A stretch of DNA of 64,000 nt from an uncultured Eubacteriales bacterium (GTDB taxonomy: Bacteria > Bacillota > Clostridia > Saccharofermentanales > Saccharofermentanaceae), in assembly GCA_900314745.1 (NCBI GenBank), contig OMWK01000017.1, positions 1 to 64,000 on the forward strand, given 5' to 3'. Below are positions 52,002 through 60,318 of this stretch, in pieces. A program made the position numbers and the translations under genes. The notes beneath the pieces are model-generated. The model searched no databases. It was not told where the DNA came from and saw only the letters and a list, made by a program, of their open reading frames with translations. Numbering within the stretch: position 1 is the first letter of the stretch; every line of letters starts with the position of its first letter.

Positions 52002-52988
52002 ATGGCTATTAAGATTGGTATCATCGGATACGGCAACCTCGCGAGAGGTGTCGAGAGCGAGATCAGACGCTGTCCCGACATGGAACTTAAGGGAGTATTC
52101 ACAAGGCGTGACCCCTCTTCCGTTAAGATCAAGACAGATTCCGTCCCCGTTTATTCGGTCAGCGACCTTAAGGAGAAGGCATCTGAGTTTGATGTACTCG
52201 TCAACTGCGGCGGTTCCGCTACAGACCTTCCCGTAACCACCCCCGAGTACGCGTCACTTTGCAATATCATTGACAGCTTCGATACTCATGCAAGGATCCC
52301 CGAGCATTTCAAGGCTGTTGATGAAGCTTCTAGGAGCGCTTCTAAGACCGCTCTCATTTCCGCAGGATGGGATCCCGGAATGTTCTCCTTGATAAGACTT
52401 TATTCCAACTGCATTCTCCCCGAAGGTAATGACTATACATTCTGGGGCAAGGGCGTATCCCAGGGGCACTCCGATGCGATCAGAAGAATCCCCGGCGTTA
52501 AGAACGGCAAGCAGTACACGATTCCCGTACCCGAGGCACTCGACGCAGTAAGATCCGGTTCCAATCCTGAGCTTACAACAAGACAGAAGCACACAAGAGA
52601 GTGCTTTGTTGTAGCTGAAGATGGCGCAGACAAGGCTCTTATCGAGAAGACGATCAAGGAGATGCCCAATTACTTCGCTGACTACGATACAACAGTACAC
52701 TTCATCTCTGAGGAAGAGTTCGCCGCTAATCACAGCAAACTCAACCACGGAGGATTCGTATTCAGATCCGGTACGACAGGCCTTAACGGCGAGCACAAGC
52801 ACATCATCGAGTACAGCCTCAAGCTCGACTCCAACCCTGAGTTCACAGCTTCTGTTATCCTTGCATATGCAAGAGCCGTATACCGCTTGAGCGAGAAGGG
52901 TGACTACGGATGCAAGACAGTATTCGATATAGCACCTGCTCTCCTCTCTCCTCTTTCAGGTGATGAATTAAGAGCACACTTACTCTGA
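52002..52988 (+). CDS. ddh: meso-diaminopimelate D-dehydrogenase
   Basis: Ddh reductively aminates tetrahydrodipicolinate to meso-DAP in one step using NADPH, bypassing the acylated intermediates. The 328-residue protein has IGIIGYGNLARGVE, the GVFTRRDP segment, VNCGGSATDLP, DSFDTHARIPEHF, SAGWDPGMFSL and HGGFVFRSGTTG, all typical. It is a single gene with an AACGGAGG site and a strong terminator. Together with dapA and dapB at 33.5-35.2 kb it gives a complete route from aspartate semialdehyde to meso-DAP. Confidence 0.96.
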   Translation: MAIKIGIIGYGNLARGVESEIRRCPDMELKGVFTRRDPSSVKIKTDSVPVYSVSDLKEKASEFDVLVNCGGSATDLPVTTPEYASLCNIIDSFDTHARIPEHFKAVDEASRSASKTALISAGWDPGMFSLIRLYSNCILPEGNDYTFWGKGVSQGHSDAIRRIPGVKNGKQYTIPVPEALDAVRSGSNPELTTRQKHTRECFVVAEDGADKALIEKTIKEMPNYFADYDTTVHFISEEEFAANHSKLNHGGFVFRSGTTGLNGEHKHIIEYSLKLDSNPEFTASVILAYARAVYRLSEKGDYGCKTVFDIAPALLSPLSGDELRAHLL

Positions 52989-53015
52989 TAAAGTAAAATC
53001 AATTCAATAATAACA

Positions 53016-53044
53016 AATGCCCCGGATCGCTGATCCGGGGCATT
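53016..53044. terminator. Terminator after ddh, probably bidirectional
   Basis: AATGCCCCGGATC (53016-53028) pairs perfectly with GATCCGGGGCATT (53032-53044) around a 3-nt loop. It separates ddh from the convergent Ig/DUF4214 gene. Confidence 0.88.
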
Positions 53045-53083
53045 ATTGATTCAATTAACAGAATCGGTCAGATTCAATTCATG

Positions 53084-54859
53084 TCATACATTAACTGAAT
53101 AGCGTGCGCAGAATGCTGCCCATTCAGGAGAACGTGCAAACTCGTCTACAACCTGTGCTCTTGTGAGAGCTCCGTTGTTCAACGCTGTTACCCAGTTATT
53201 GAATCCTTCAGTGTCAGGAGTTCTGTCGAAGAATACCTTATAAAGTCTTGTGACAAACTCTTCATTAGAAGTATTCAGTCCAATGAACTCGCTGCTTCCG
53301 AAGAATCCATGTACTACTGCTGATGCGGATCCGCCGTTCAAAAGGATATCTGTCCATCCGTCTCTGCCTGCTACGTCAAAAGATCTTCCGAGTCCTTCAA
53401 CATACAGTCTCTCTACAAAGTGATTAACTGCCATTCTCTGAATCTGCTCAGGTGTAAGAGAAGGCTCTTCCGGTGTAGGCTCAGGTGTAGGCTCGGGTGT
53501 AGGCTCAGGTCCGGGTGTCGGAGGTTCAGGCTCGGGTGAAGGCTCCGTAACGGTTACTACGCATGTACCACAGAAAGACTCACGCAAAAGCTCATCATAA
53601 ACCCACACTTTGACAGTTGCCTCTCCAACACCGACAGGAGTAACTACACCGGTTTCAGGATCAACGGTTATTACATCATCGTCTTCGCAGTAGAATTTTT
53701 CCAAAATAACATTATGTCCTTCCGGTGCTTCAACAGAATAGCCAAGAGCAACCGGGTCGGAATCTGTAGTAAGTTCAAGTGTCGGAGGAACAACTACTAC
53801 AACAGGCTCATCAGAACTGTAAACCGTGAATCCAACTGTTTTCGTGATCACACCGGATCCTTCAGTCGTCACAGTAGAATCGGTCAATGTAGCAGTAATA
53901 GTTACTGCACCGGGAGCTACAGGTGTTACAACACCGGTATCACTTACTGATGCTACAGAAGGGTTGTTGGATTCCCAGGTGACTGTGTAACTGCCGGGCT
54001 TAATCGAAGCCTCATTAGTAACTGTGGCAGTTATCTGGAAAGGATCATCGTCAGAGAATACAGGACCTGAAACTTCACTCAGAGTAACGTCGCTGACATG
54101 CTGATAAACTGTAATAGTGGCTGAACCGAGAGTCGTACCTCCCAAGGAAGCTGTGATCGTCGTCACGCCAGCTGCCACAGGAGTAACTTCTACTTTTCCA
54201 CTCGCACTGTTATAAGCAACATTTGCAACGCCTTCGGGACTTGATGCCCAAGTGAGATCAGCATCTGAGAATGTAGTGTTACTCGGCTCATGATGTGTAG
54301 TTAAGGCAACTGCTCCGTCACCTACAAAAACAGTCATCGCATCAATTGTTTCAGATGTGATAGGAACGGATACATATACTTTGATAGAAGTAAAGGCTAA
54401 GTAACCAGTTCCGCTGTAGGAACGTCTAAGGCTTAAAGCAACTGACGGTGAAGCAGTTCCTGACCATGTCAAAACTCCATTACTGTTAGTCCAGCCACTG
54501 CCAAAACTTGCACTTGTATTCGACATTTTGCTGTAAGATATCTCGATCTTGGTAATCTTACCATCCTGATATTCTCCGGTGCTCGGAATAGAGAAAGTAT
54601 ATTTGGTTGCAGTACCTCCATAATTCCAGAAGTACTTTGGGTTGCTGGAGAGTCTGCCGTTGCCGTCGCTTACAGCAATATTTATTCCGCTAAAAGGGTG
54701 ATCTCCGCCGTTATTAACATCCTGATTAATATTCAGTGTAACTACTTTTACACCACTATTGTCAGCAGATAAAAACATTGACGGGATTATACTGAACACA
54801 ATAGCGGCAGACACTAATGCCCCCAGTATTTTGTTTCTTGCTTTTGTTCTGGTTTTCAT
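53084..54859 (-). CDS. Secreted protein with Ig-like (BIG2) domains and a C-terminal DUF4214 domain
   Basis: This protein of about 591 residues has a signal peptide (KTRTKARNKILGALVSAAIVFSIIPSMFLSADN), an N-terminal beta-rich domain (about 35-160), then three or four Ig-like BIG2 repeats (SNNPSVASVSDTGVVTPVAPGAVTITATL is the clearest). A Pro/Glu/Thr linker (EPEPPTPGPEP and PTPEPTPE repeats) leads to a DUF4214 domain (FVERLYVEGLGRSFDVAGRDGW...FVTRLYKVFFDRTPDTEGFNNW). No sortase motif is seen, so DUF4214 may be the surface-attaching part. The start is the ATG at 54857-54859 after AAGGAGG; the frame is open to 54898. Confidence 0.88.
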   Translation of the reverse strand: MKTRTKARNKILGALVSAAIVFSIIPSMFLSADNSGVKVVTLNINQDVNNGGDHPFSGINIAVSDGNGRLSSNPKYFWNYGGTATKYTFSIPSTGEYQDGKITKIEISYSKMSNTSASFGSGWTNSNGVLTWSGTASPSVALSLRRSYSGTGYLAFTSIKVYVSVPITSETIDAMTVFVGDGAVALTTHHEPSNTTFSDADLTWASSPEGVANVAYNSASGKVEVTPVAAGVTTITASLGGTTLGSATITVYQHVSDVTLSEVSGPVFSDDDPFQITATVTNEASIKPGSYTVTWESNNPSVASVSDTGVVTPVAPGAVTITATLTDSTVTTEGSGVITKTVGFTVYSSDEPVVVVVPPTLELTTDSDPVALGYSVEAPEGHNVILEKFYCEDDDVITVDPETGVVTPVGVGEATVKVWVYDELLRESFCGTCVVTVTEPSPEPEPPTPGPEPTPEPTPEPTPEEPSLTPEQIQRMAVNHFVERLYVEGLGRSFDVAGRDGWTDILLNGGSASAVVHGFFGSSEFIGLNTSNEEFVTRLYKVFFDRTPDTEGFNNWVTALNNGALTRAQVVDEFARSPEWAAFCARYSVNV

Positions 54860-55034
54860 ATTTATTACCTCCTTAAAAATACTAACAAATATACGCACGA
54901 GTACAGAGTTTCAATCCGTAACGCATCATAAATATCATCATTAATATTATTGATTAATAAAATAAAAAATACAATTGTCACACCAATTTGTTTATTATTT
55001 GTTTACGTTTTGGATAAATTTGACAATTACGCTG

Positions 55035-55697
55035 TCAGGCCTGCTGACCTGTAAGATATTCGCCCAATTCACAGGGCTTCGAGAATATCCGCTCTGCCCC
55101 GTTTGCCAGAAGGAATTCCCGTGTACGGAACCCCCAGTCTACACTTATATAATCTATCCCGGCATTCTTACCGGTTCTTATATCCACATCGGAATCACCG
55201 ATATACACCGCTTCAGAAGGCTTAACACCAAGATCCTTCATCGTCTCATAAACAAACGTCGGATCCGGCTTGACGGGAACCTCCGGTACATTGCCGTGAG
55301 TCTCCGCTATGAGGCTGCCAAAGTTCTCCTGAATCAGTTTCTTCGCGGGAATGTCAGGTTTATTGGTAACCACAGCGCACTTGATACCGGCATCATTCAA
55401 GGTCTTCAGCATATCTTCAATACCTTCATAAGGATAAGTGTCGTAGGAACAGTTCTCGACATAGAATTTGTTGTAATCGGCATAAACCTTCTCGATGAGC
55501 AGGATGCCGTCAGGGACCTCGAACAGAGCCCTTTCGATGAGCTTACGCGTGCCGTTTCCTATCATGGCCTGAACCTCGTCACGTGTCTTGCCGGGAAGTC
55601 CGTTCATCGCGAGCGCTGCGTTTACGGCGTGTGTGAGGCCGCCGATAGTGTTAAGAACCGTGCCGTCGAGGTCAAATATCGCAAGTTTATATCTCAT
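55035..55697 (-). CDS. HAD-family hydrolase, phosphoglycolate phosphatase-like
   Basis: This 220-residue protein has the HAD motifs FDLDGTVLNT (nucleophile Asp), VVTNKP (motif II), KPDP (motif III lysine) and GDSDVDIRTGKNAG (motif IV), with a Gph-type alpha-helical cap (about 15-85). It may hydrolyse phosphoglycolate or another small phosphoester. It begins one base after the stop codon of the YgjP-like gene (TGACATG), so translation is coupled. Confidence 0.9.
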   Translation of the reverse strand: MRYKLAIFDLDGTVLNTIGGLTHAVNAALAMNGLPGKTRDEVQAMIGNGTRKLIERALFEVPDGILLIEKVYADYNKFYVENCSYDTYPYEGIEDMLKTLNDAGIKCAVVTNKPDIPAKKLIQENFGSLIAETHGNVPEVPVKPDPTFVYETMKDLGVKPSEAVYIGDSDVDIRTGKNAGIDYISVDWGFRTREFLLANGAERIFSKPCELGEYLTGQQA

Positions 55698-55698
55698 G

Positions 55699-56400
55699 TC
55701 AGTACTCTCTTAAAGTCTTTCTTCTTATCTTGTAATCGGGCATTATGTCAGCAACATGCGCCCAGAAACGTTCGGAGTGGTTCGCCTCAAGAAAGTGTGC
55801 AAGCTCATGCACCACGACATAAGCAATAAGCTCCTCCGGCGCCTCAAAGAGATTATAGTTGAAAGTAAGCTTCCCTGTCGAAGGCGTACAGACTCCCCAC
55901 CTTGTCGACATGGTCCTGAACGTGACCTGCTTCGGCGGCTCAACGCCTTTTTCCGCGAACATCGGGCAGTAGTAATCGAGCATCTCCTTAATCTTCGCAC
56001 GGAGCTTCTCCCGCCTCCACTTCTGATAGATGCGCTCCGCCTGCTCGGGCGTCGCCGCATTAACATAGATGTCGGGATAGACAAAACGAAGTCCCTTGAA
56101 CGGGAACCCGGTATTTACGTGAAGCGTGCACCTCTCGCCGAACACATTGACCTGCTCCCCGTCCACGTATGTACTCGGGCGCGCAGCATTGTCCTTCCTG
56201 TAACTGACCTTGGCAAGGCTCCTTCTTATGAAAGCAGATTCCGTCCGCATGAATGCTTCCACCTCGCCTATGGTCGTACGGTTCGGGCACGATACGTTGA
56301 TGGCGCCGTCGTGATTAATTCGAATATTTATGTTCTTAACGCGTTTACGGGACAGCTCGTAAACATAGATCTGCCCGTCAATTACTATCTGTCTCAACAT
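55699..56400 (-). CDS. YgjP-like metallopeptidase-domain protein (SprT/M48-like)
   Basis: This 233-residue protein has the zinc-protease motif HELAHFLEANHSERFW (HExxH plus a downstream His) near residue 200, preceded by MSTRWGVCTPSTGKLTFNYNLFEAP, the usual signature of the YgjP family. The substrate is unknown. It is the middle gene of a three-gene operon (unknown, ygjP-like, HAD) with 4 nt and 1 nt gaps. No clear ribosome-binding site precedes it, so coupling is likely. Confidence 0.9.
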   Translation of the reverse strand: MLRQIVIDGQIYVYELSRKRVKNINIRINHDGAINVSCPNRTTIGEVEAFMRTESAFIRRSLAKVSYRKDNAARPSTYVDGEQVNVFGERCTLHVNTGFPFKGLRFVYPDIYVNAATPEQAERIYQKWRREKLRAKIKEMLDYYCPMFAEKGVEPPKQVTFRTMSTRWGVCTPSTGKLTFNYNLFEAPEELIAYVVVHELAHFLEANHSERFWAHVADIMPDYKIRRKTLREY

Positions 56401-56404
56401 CTAT

Positions 56405-56878
56405 TTATGTATCTGAGGAATAGATCTCGCTGACCTTGCTTATGATGCCGGAAGGTGTCATCGGGCAGCCGCCGTAAACCGTGTGCCTGCCGTCTTTGCT
56501 TACAGAGCAGAGCTTATAACTCATATGCCCTATGAATTCATCAGCTTCAACAGTGAAGTAATAAAGTCTCTTAAGGTCACGGCTGAAGATATAGACAAGG
56601 TGTGCGCAGAGCATAACGGACTCGGGCTTCGGAAGCGTTACGAAGCAGCCGTAAGAGCCGTCGTTGAACTGGAAACACCTGGTCGTGAACTCCCCCTGCC
56701 TGTAAGGAAACTCCTCTCCCGTCCTCTCTATGAGAACCTTGAAAAGCTTATAAAACGTATTCGTCTCGGGATCAAGAATACTCGCGATGACCTCCTTCGG
56801 CGTCTCAAAAAAACGCTGAGGCAGACTCTGCTGTTCGATCTCATATCGAGTATTGTAGATGTTCCTGTTAAATCCCAT
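56405..56878 (-). CDS. Conserved-looking hypothetical protein
   Basis: This 157-residue soluble protein is not recognised. It has no signal peptide or membrane helix. It carries several Cys residues (RCFQF, GCFVTL, MLCAHL, KLCSV, GGCPMTP) spread through a mixed alpha/beta sequence. It is the first gene of the operon with the YgjP-like and HAD genes. There is no Shine-Dalgarno sequence; TATAAT ends 6 nt before the ATG, so the mRNA may be leaderless. Confidence 0.7.
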   Translation of the reverse strand: MGFNRNIYNTRYEIEQQSLPQRFFETPKEVIASILDPETNTFYKLFKVLIERTGEEFPYRQGEFTTRCFQFNDGSYGCFVTLPKPESVMLCAHLVYIFSRDLKRLYYFTVEADEFIGHMSYKLCSVSKDGRHTVYGGCPMTPSGIISKVSEIYSSDT

Positions 56879-56884
56879 GATTAC

Positions 56885-56909
56885 ATTATATAGTAATCAC
56901 GGGCGTGAT
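56885..56909 (-). promoter_or_regulatory. -10 element for a leaderless transcript, with an adjacent palindrome
   Basis: A perfect TATAAT on the minus strand (56885-56890) is 6 nt from the ATG at 56878. Upstream, ATCACG (56896-56901) and CGTGAT (56904-56909) form an inverted repeat that would lie between -10 and -35. Confidence 0.5.
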
Positions 56910-56912
56910 ATT

Positions 56913-57476
56913 TTACTGTTGTTTGACAATGCTGTGCGTCCGAAGCGATGCCGATGCAGCTGCTATGAGTTTAACAAGATCAGGGATCAGGAACGGGTAC
57001 ACACACATCGAAAGTACTGCGGCAAGACCGATGTCTCCCGTGTTTCTCGTGTAAACGACCATGAACCAGATCACACCGAATACATAAAGCACAACCTCAA
57101 GGATCACGCCTTCTATTATGCAGAATGCGAGCCTTCTTGCAGAGCTCTTCTTAAGCTTCTTAAAGCACAGTTCATCGAGAAGCCAGTAGCAAAGCCCCAC
57201 GAAGATGAATCCGATTATGAATCCGCCCGTAGGTCCTATTAGCGCTGCAGGTCCTGACTTGAAGCCCGCAAAGACGGGAACTCCGATAAGTCCCAGCAGT
57301 ATGTAGATAAGGATGGAAATCGTCCCCCTCTTGCCTCCGATGGTAAAGAGAACAAGGAAGATTCCGAAGGTCTGAAGTGTGAACGGGATATCCATAATCT
57401 GCAGGGATATCCATGAGCAAATAGTGATCAGTGCGGCGCAGATTGCCTCAAGCACAATGTTGTATGTCTTATTCAT
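56913..57476 (-). CDS. bioY: Biotin transporter BioY (S component of an ECF transporter)
   Basis: BioY binds biotin with high affinity in the membrane and works alone or with an ECF energising module. The 187-residue protein has about six helices and the family sequences SLQIMDIPFTLQTFGIFL and GLIGVPVFAGFKSGPAALIGPTGGFIIGF. The gene has a BirA-type operator over its promoter and no ribosome-binding site, with TATAAT 7 nt before the ATG. Biotin-dependent repression of a leaderless mRNA is therefore likely. Confidence 0.93.
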   Translation of the reverse strand: MNKTYNIVLEAICAALITICSWISLQIMDIPFTLQTFGIFLVLFTIGGKRGTISILIYILLGLIGVPVFAGFKSGPAALIGPTGGFIIGFIFVGLCYWLLDELCFKKLKKSSARRLAFCIIEGVILEVVLYVFGVIWFMVVYTRNTGDIGLAAVLSMCVYPFLIPDLVKLIAAASASLRTHSIVKQQ

Positions 57477-57483
57477 GGACTGA

Positions 57484-57532
57484 ATTATAGTTCAGTCTCT
57501 ATTGTAAATCAAGATTGAATTTGGGTTTACAA
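57484..57532 (-). promoter_or_regulatory. bioY promoter overlapped by a BirA operator
   Basis: On the minus strand, TTGATT (57507-57512), 17 nt and TATAAT (57484-57489), 7 nt before the ATG. On the plus strand TTGTAAATC (57502-57510) and GGTTTACAA (57524-57532) form the inverted repeat of a biotin-repressor site with a 13-nt spacer. It covers the -35 region. Confidence 0.82.
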
Positions 57533-58240
57533 TTAAATTGTCTTCCTGAGCTGCCTGAAATCCTTGACCGCCTGAACTCCGATTCCGAATATCCTCTTCA
57601 TGTTGATGGAATTCTTGCCTCCCTGCCTCGGGCGGAATGTGATCGGTACAAACTTAACATTGTCCTTGTTCTTAACCAGAAGCACCGAGAGCATTACGTT
57701 CGAGAGGTTGAAATCCTTGGGTATCTTCGGCAGATACTTCTCAAGGGTCTTCCTCGGCATAAGTCTGAAAGGTGTGTTGGCATCGGTGACACTCACGCCG
57801 AAAGTAAGCTTGATAACGAGCTTTAGAACCTTGGTGACAAAGACTCGTGAGAAGCCGTCCTTCCTGTGATTCCTGTGTCCGATGATCGCATCATAAAGTT
57901 TCCTGTCCTCCCAGAAAGGCCAGAACTCCGAAGGCAGCGTCTGCCCATCCGAATCAGTCTGGAATATATAGTCAGCATTATGCTCAACGGCATAGTTATA
58001 TGCAAACAGAAGAGTCGCTCCGTGTCCGGAATTCTCCTTGGTTACGGGAACCAACTGGGGATACTGCTTATTCAGTTCAAGAAGCTTGTTATATGTATTA
58101 TCCTTGCTGCCGTCGTTTACGACCACAAGCCTCGAATCAGGGCCGATTTTGGCAACGACCTCATGCCATTCCTTTACGACTGCCTCGATGTTGGCTTCCT
58201 CGTTATACGCGGGCATTACAATATAAAGACTATCTTCCAC
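57533..58240 (-). CDS. Glycosyltransferase family 2 (DPM1-like)
   Basis: This 235-residue protein has a GT-A fold: IVMPAYNEEANIEAV at the N-terminus, VVVNDGSKDNT, GHGATLLFAYNYA and the metal site TDSDGQ. It lacks the C-terminal membrane helices of many dolichyl- or undecaprenyl-phosphate sugar transferases. It probably transfers a sugar from a nucleotide donor to a lipid carrier or glycan. The start is a GTG at 58238-58240 with AAGGAAG 6 nt upstream. Its stop codon touches the bioY operator, with no terminator between. Confidence 0.9.
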   Translation of the reverse strand: MEDSLYIVMPAYNEEANIEAVVKEWHEVVAKIGPDSRLVVVNDGSKDNTYNKLLELNKQYPQLVPVTKENSGHGATLLFAYNYAVEHNADYIFQTDSDGQTLPSEFWPFWEDRKLYDAIIGHRNHRKDGFSRVFVTKVLKLVIKLTFGVSVTDANTPFRLMPRKTLEKYLPKIPKDFNLSNVMLSVLLVKNKDNVKFVPITFRPRQGGKNSINMKRIFGIGVQAVKDFRQLRKTI

Positions 58241-58336
58241 AATCTGCTTCCTTTTGAATTATTTAATGTATAATTTTCCTTAGTAAGTTTACCATACATT
58301 ACAAAATATAAATAAGAACGGAAGATATATTATTAG

Positions 58337-59407
58337 ATGTTGTCTGACGAGACAAGACGTAAATTCGAGTTAATAGTCCGCAATATGACCGCTGACCAGC
58401 GCGCCGAACTTCAGGATCATCTCGCGAGTGTCCCTGACGAACAGAAATTCGACCTGATCGAGAGAATAGTTGCGAAGTACGACGCCCGCGCAGCCAAAGA
58501 ATCCGTCAGTGCCGAGAGGCCGGTACATAGCGCATCACACCCGAAGAAGAAGCTTAAGAAGGGAGTTCGTAACGCACTTGCCGGAGCTGTTCTCGGAATA
58601 ATATTAATAGGCATAGGTATTGTTGCAGCTACTCACTGGAGAACCCTGACAGGCAGGCCTGAGCTTAATGACGTTCCTTCTGAGACGACAGTTGTTACAG
58701 AGACCACGGCTGAGCCAACCCCGTCTCCCACGCCCACGGTTACACCTACTCCCGAACCCACCAGAGTTCCTCTTGCTTCAGACCATCCTGACCTCACGGG
58801 TCTTACGATCGTTATCGATCCCGGACACCAGGAGACTACTGACAGCGAACAGGAGCTTTATGCATCATGGCTCTCATCGACAAAGCCCAGATGCACATGC
58901 GGAACCAGAGGCATCGTAACAGATGTTCCCGAGTATGAACTCACATTGGATTATTCACTGATCATCGCCGATTATCTTGAACAGTGCGGTGCTGATGTAA
59001 TACTTACCAGAGAAGCTAATGACGTAAACATCTCCAATCAGGAAAGAGCGGAGATCGCACTTTCGAGCAATGCAGATGTGTTCCTGAGAATACACGCAGA
59101 CGCCGCGGGTGACTCCATGGCATCAGGTGTCCGTGTTTACACTCCTGATTCGGGAAGCTTTACCGACACTTCCCCCGAGTACGCACAGCAGCTCGCTGAT
59201 CTTGTTGCCGAAGCCGAGGGGCTCGAAGTCAACGCAGTAAGGGCTACGAGCCTTTATACCGGTCTTAATTACGCCAATACGATAAGGTCATTCCAGTTAA
59301 GCCTGGGCTTCCTGTCGAACAGCGATGATGAAGCTGTTCTTACTAATGAAGATAATATAAGAGCAGTAGCAGAAGCCATATCGATTTTCTGTGCAGAATT
59401 TGTATAA
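58337..59407 (+). CDS. N-acetylmuramoyl-L-alanine amidase-like protein, missing the catalytic Glu
   Basis: This 356-residue protein has a cytoplasmic N-terminus of about 75 residues, one membrane helix (about 80-102), a Pro/Thr linker and an extracellular Amidase_3 domain (about 150-356). The zinc ligands are visible: His in DPGHQ (about 164), Glu in PEYELTLD (about 198) and His in RIHAD (about 251). The last catalytic Glu, usually in a VExGFLSN motif, is replaced (QLSLGFLSN, with Ser at the Glu position). The enzyme may be inactive or altered. It is divergent from the GT2 gene. Confidence 0.88.
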   Translation: MLSDETRRKFELIVRNMTADQRAELQDHLASVPDEQKFDLIERIVAKYDARAAKESVSAERPVHSASHPKKKLKKGVRNALAGAVLGIILIGIGIVAATHWRTLTGRPELNDVPSETTVVTETTAEPTPSPTPTVTPTPEPTRVPLASDHPDLTGLTIVIDPGHQETTDSEQELYASWLSSTKPRCTCGTRGIVTDVPEYELTLDYSLIIADYLEQCGADVILTREANDVNISNQERAEIALSSNADVFLRIHADAAGDSMASGVRVYTPDSGSFTDTSPEYAQQLADLVAEAEGLEVNAVRATSLYTGLNYANTIRSFQLSLGFLSNSDDEAVLTNEDNIRAVAEAISIFCAEFV

Positions 59408-59435
59408 TGGAATGTGAATAAGGAGGTATGAAGAT

Positions 59436-59915
59436 ATGATTAATGAGCCCAGTGAGTTGGAAAGCCTTGCAAAAGGCTCACTCTCAGATAAGTATGATGC
59501 AACAGGAAGCGAGATCAGCAGACTTGATACTCTGATTCATGCGTTTTGGCTTATGTTCAAGAAGAACGGCTTCACTAACGAGATGCTCGACGAAGCTCTT
59601 GACGAAGCTCTTGCAATCGAAGCAGAAGGCAACAAGACACTCAAGGGCATGGTCTGCCCTAACTGTGGTCGTAAGGCTCAGTTCTCCGGTCACTTCAAGA
59701 TCAAGTGCATCTACTGCGGATCAGAGTCGGTACTGAATCCTTATGAGGCCAGGGACATTGCAATCGAGATGGAAGCTGCCATGGCCCAGCAGCAGGCACA
59801 GGAAGATCAGAAGGAGCGCTGGAGCAAGGCCGTCGAGAACGATCCTTATCAGCCCTACGATGTATCCAAGGATCTGCAATTCGACGATTACGATAACAAC
59901 AATAGTATGTTATAA
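59436..59915 (+). CDS. Zinc-ribbon protein of unknown function
   Basis: This 159-residue soluble protein has an N-terminal helical part, a zinc ribbon (CPNCGRKAQF...CIYCGSES, about residues 73-96) and an acidic, Gln/Glu-rich tail ending NNNSML. I do not recognise the family. It has an AAGGAGG site and follows the amidase-like gene by 28 nt, so it is probably cotranscribed. Its last codons form the -10 of ssrA. Confidence 0.78.
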   Translation: MINEPSELESLAKGSLSDKYDATGSEISRLDTLIHAFWLMFKKNGFTNEMLDEALDEALAIEAEGNKTLKGMVCPNCGRKAQFSGHFKIKCIYCGSESVLNPYEARDIAIEMEAAMAQQQAQEDQKERWSKAVENDPYQPYDVSKDLQFDDYDNNNSML

Positions 59916-59916
59916 T
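59908..59916 (+). promoter_or_regulatory. Extended -10 promoter of ssrA, overlapping the preceding stop codon
   Basis: TGTTATAAT (59908-59916) is a TGnTATAAT extended -10 made from the final Met-Leu-stop codons of the zinc-ribbon gene plus one base. The -35 is weak (TTACGA at 17 nt). The mature tmRNA begins 15 nt after it, so a short 5' trim is expected. Confidence 0.75.
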
Positions 59917-59930
59917 GACATTCCCTATAT

Positions 59931-60305
59931 GGGGGTGTACCGGTTTCGACGGGGTCGTTGATACTGAGAAAGCGGGTGGTGGATTCTCGTTGGCCACCTT
60001 AAAAAACGGGAAACGCAAGTAATTGCAAACGACACACAGCTCGTAGCTGCTTAATCTAGCTACCGTCTTCTTCGGATCTTCTGCCACTGAAGAAAGACGT
60101 TAACCGGCAGACCTTACCCGGGAGAGGTTAAACGGGACCACATCTTTGGCAAAGCTTTGAGTCTTAGATGTATTTATGAAGCTACCGGCGGGCATACCTG
60201 ACAGCGGGTTCTGTCCAAAGGGAAATCCTTAAACACTGTCTGCACCCGGAGACGTCTCAGAGGATACGGTTTCGGACAGGAGTTCAACTCTCCTCACCTC
60301 CACCA
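59931..60305 (+). ncRNA. ssrA: Transfer-messenger RNA (tmRNA)
   Basis: tmRNA rescues stalled ribosomes with SmpB. The 5' end GGGGGTG pairs with the 3' CACCTCC, followed by discriminator A and an encoded CCA (60303-60305). The T arm reads AGGAGTTCAACTCTCCT. The tag frame starts at GCA (60025) and ends at TAA (60052-60054), encoding ANDTQLVAA. With the leading Ala from tmRNA the tag is AANDTQLVAA, shorter than many Clostridia tags but with the normal AA terminus for proteolysis. Confidence 0.96.
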
Positions 60306-60318
60306 AAAACCACCAAGC

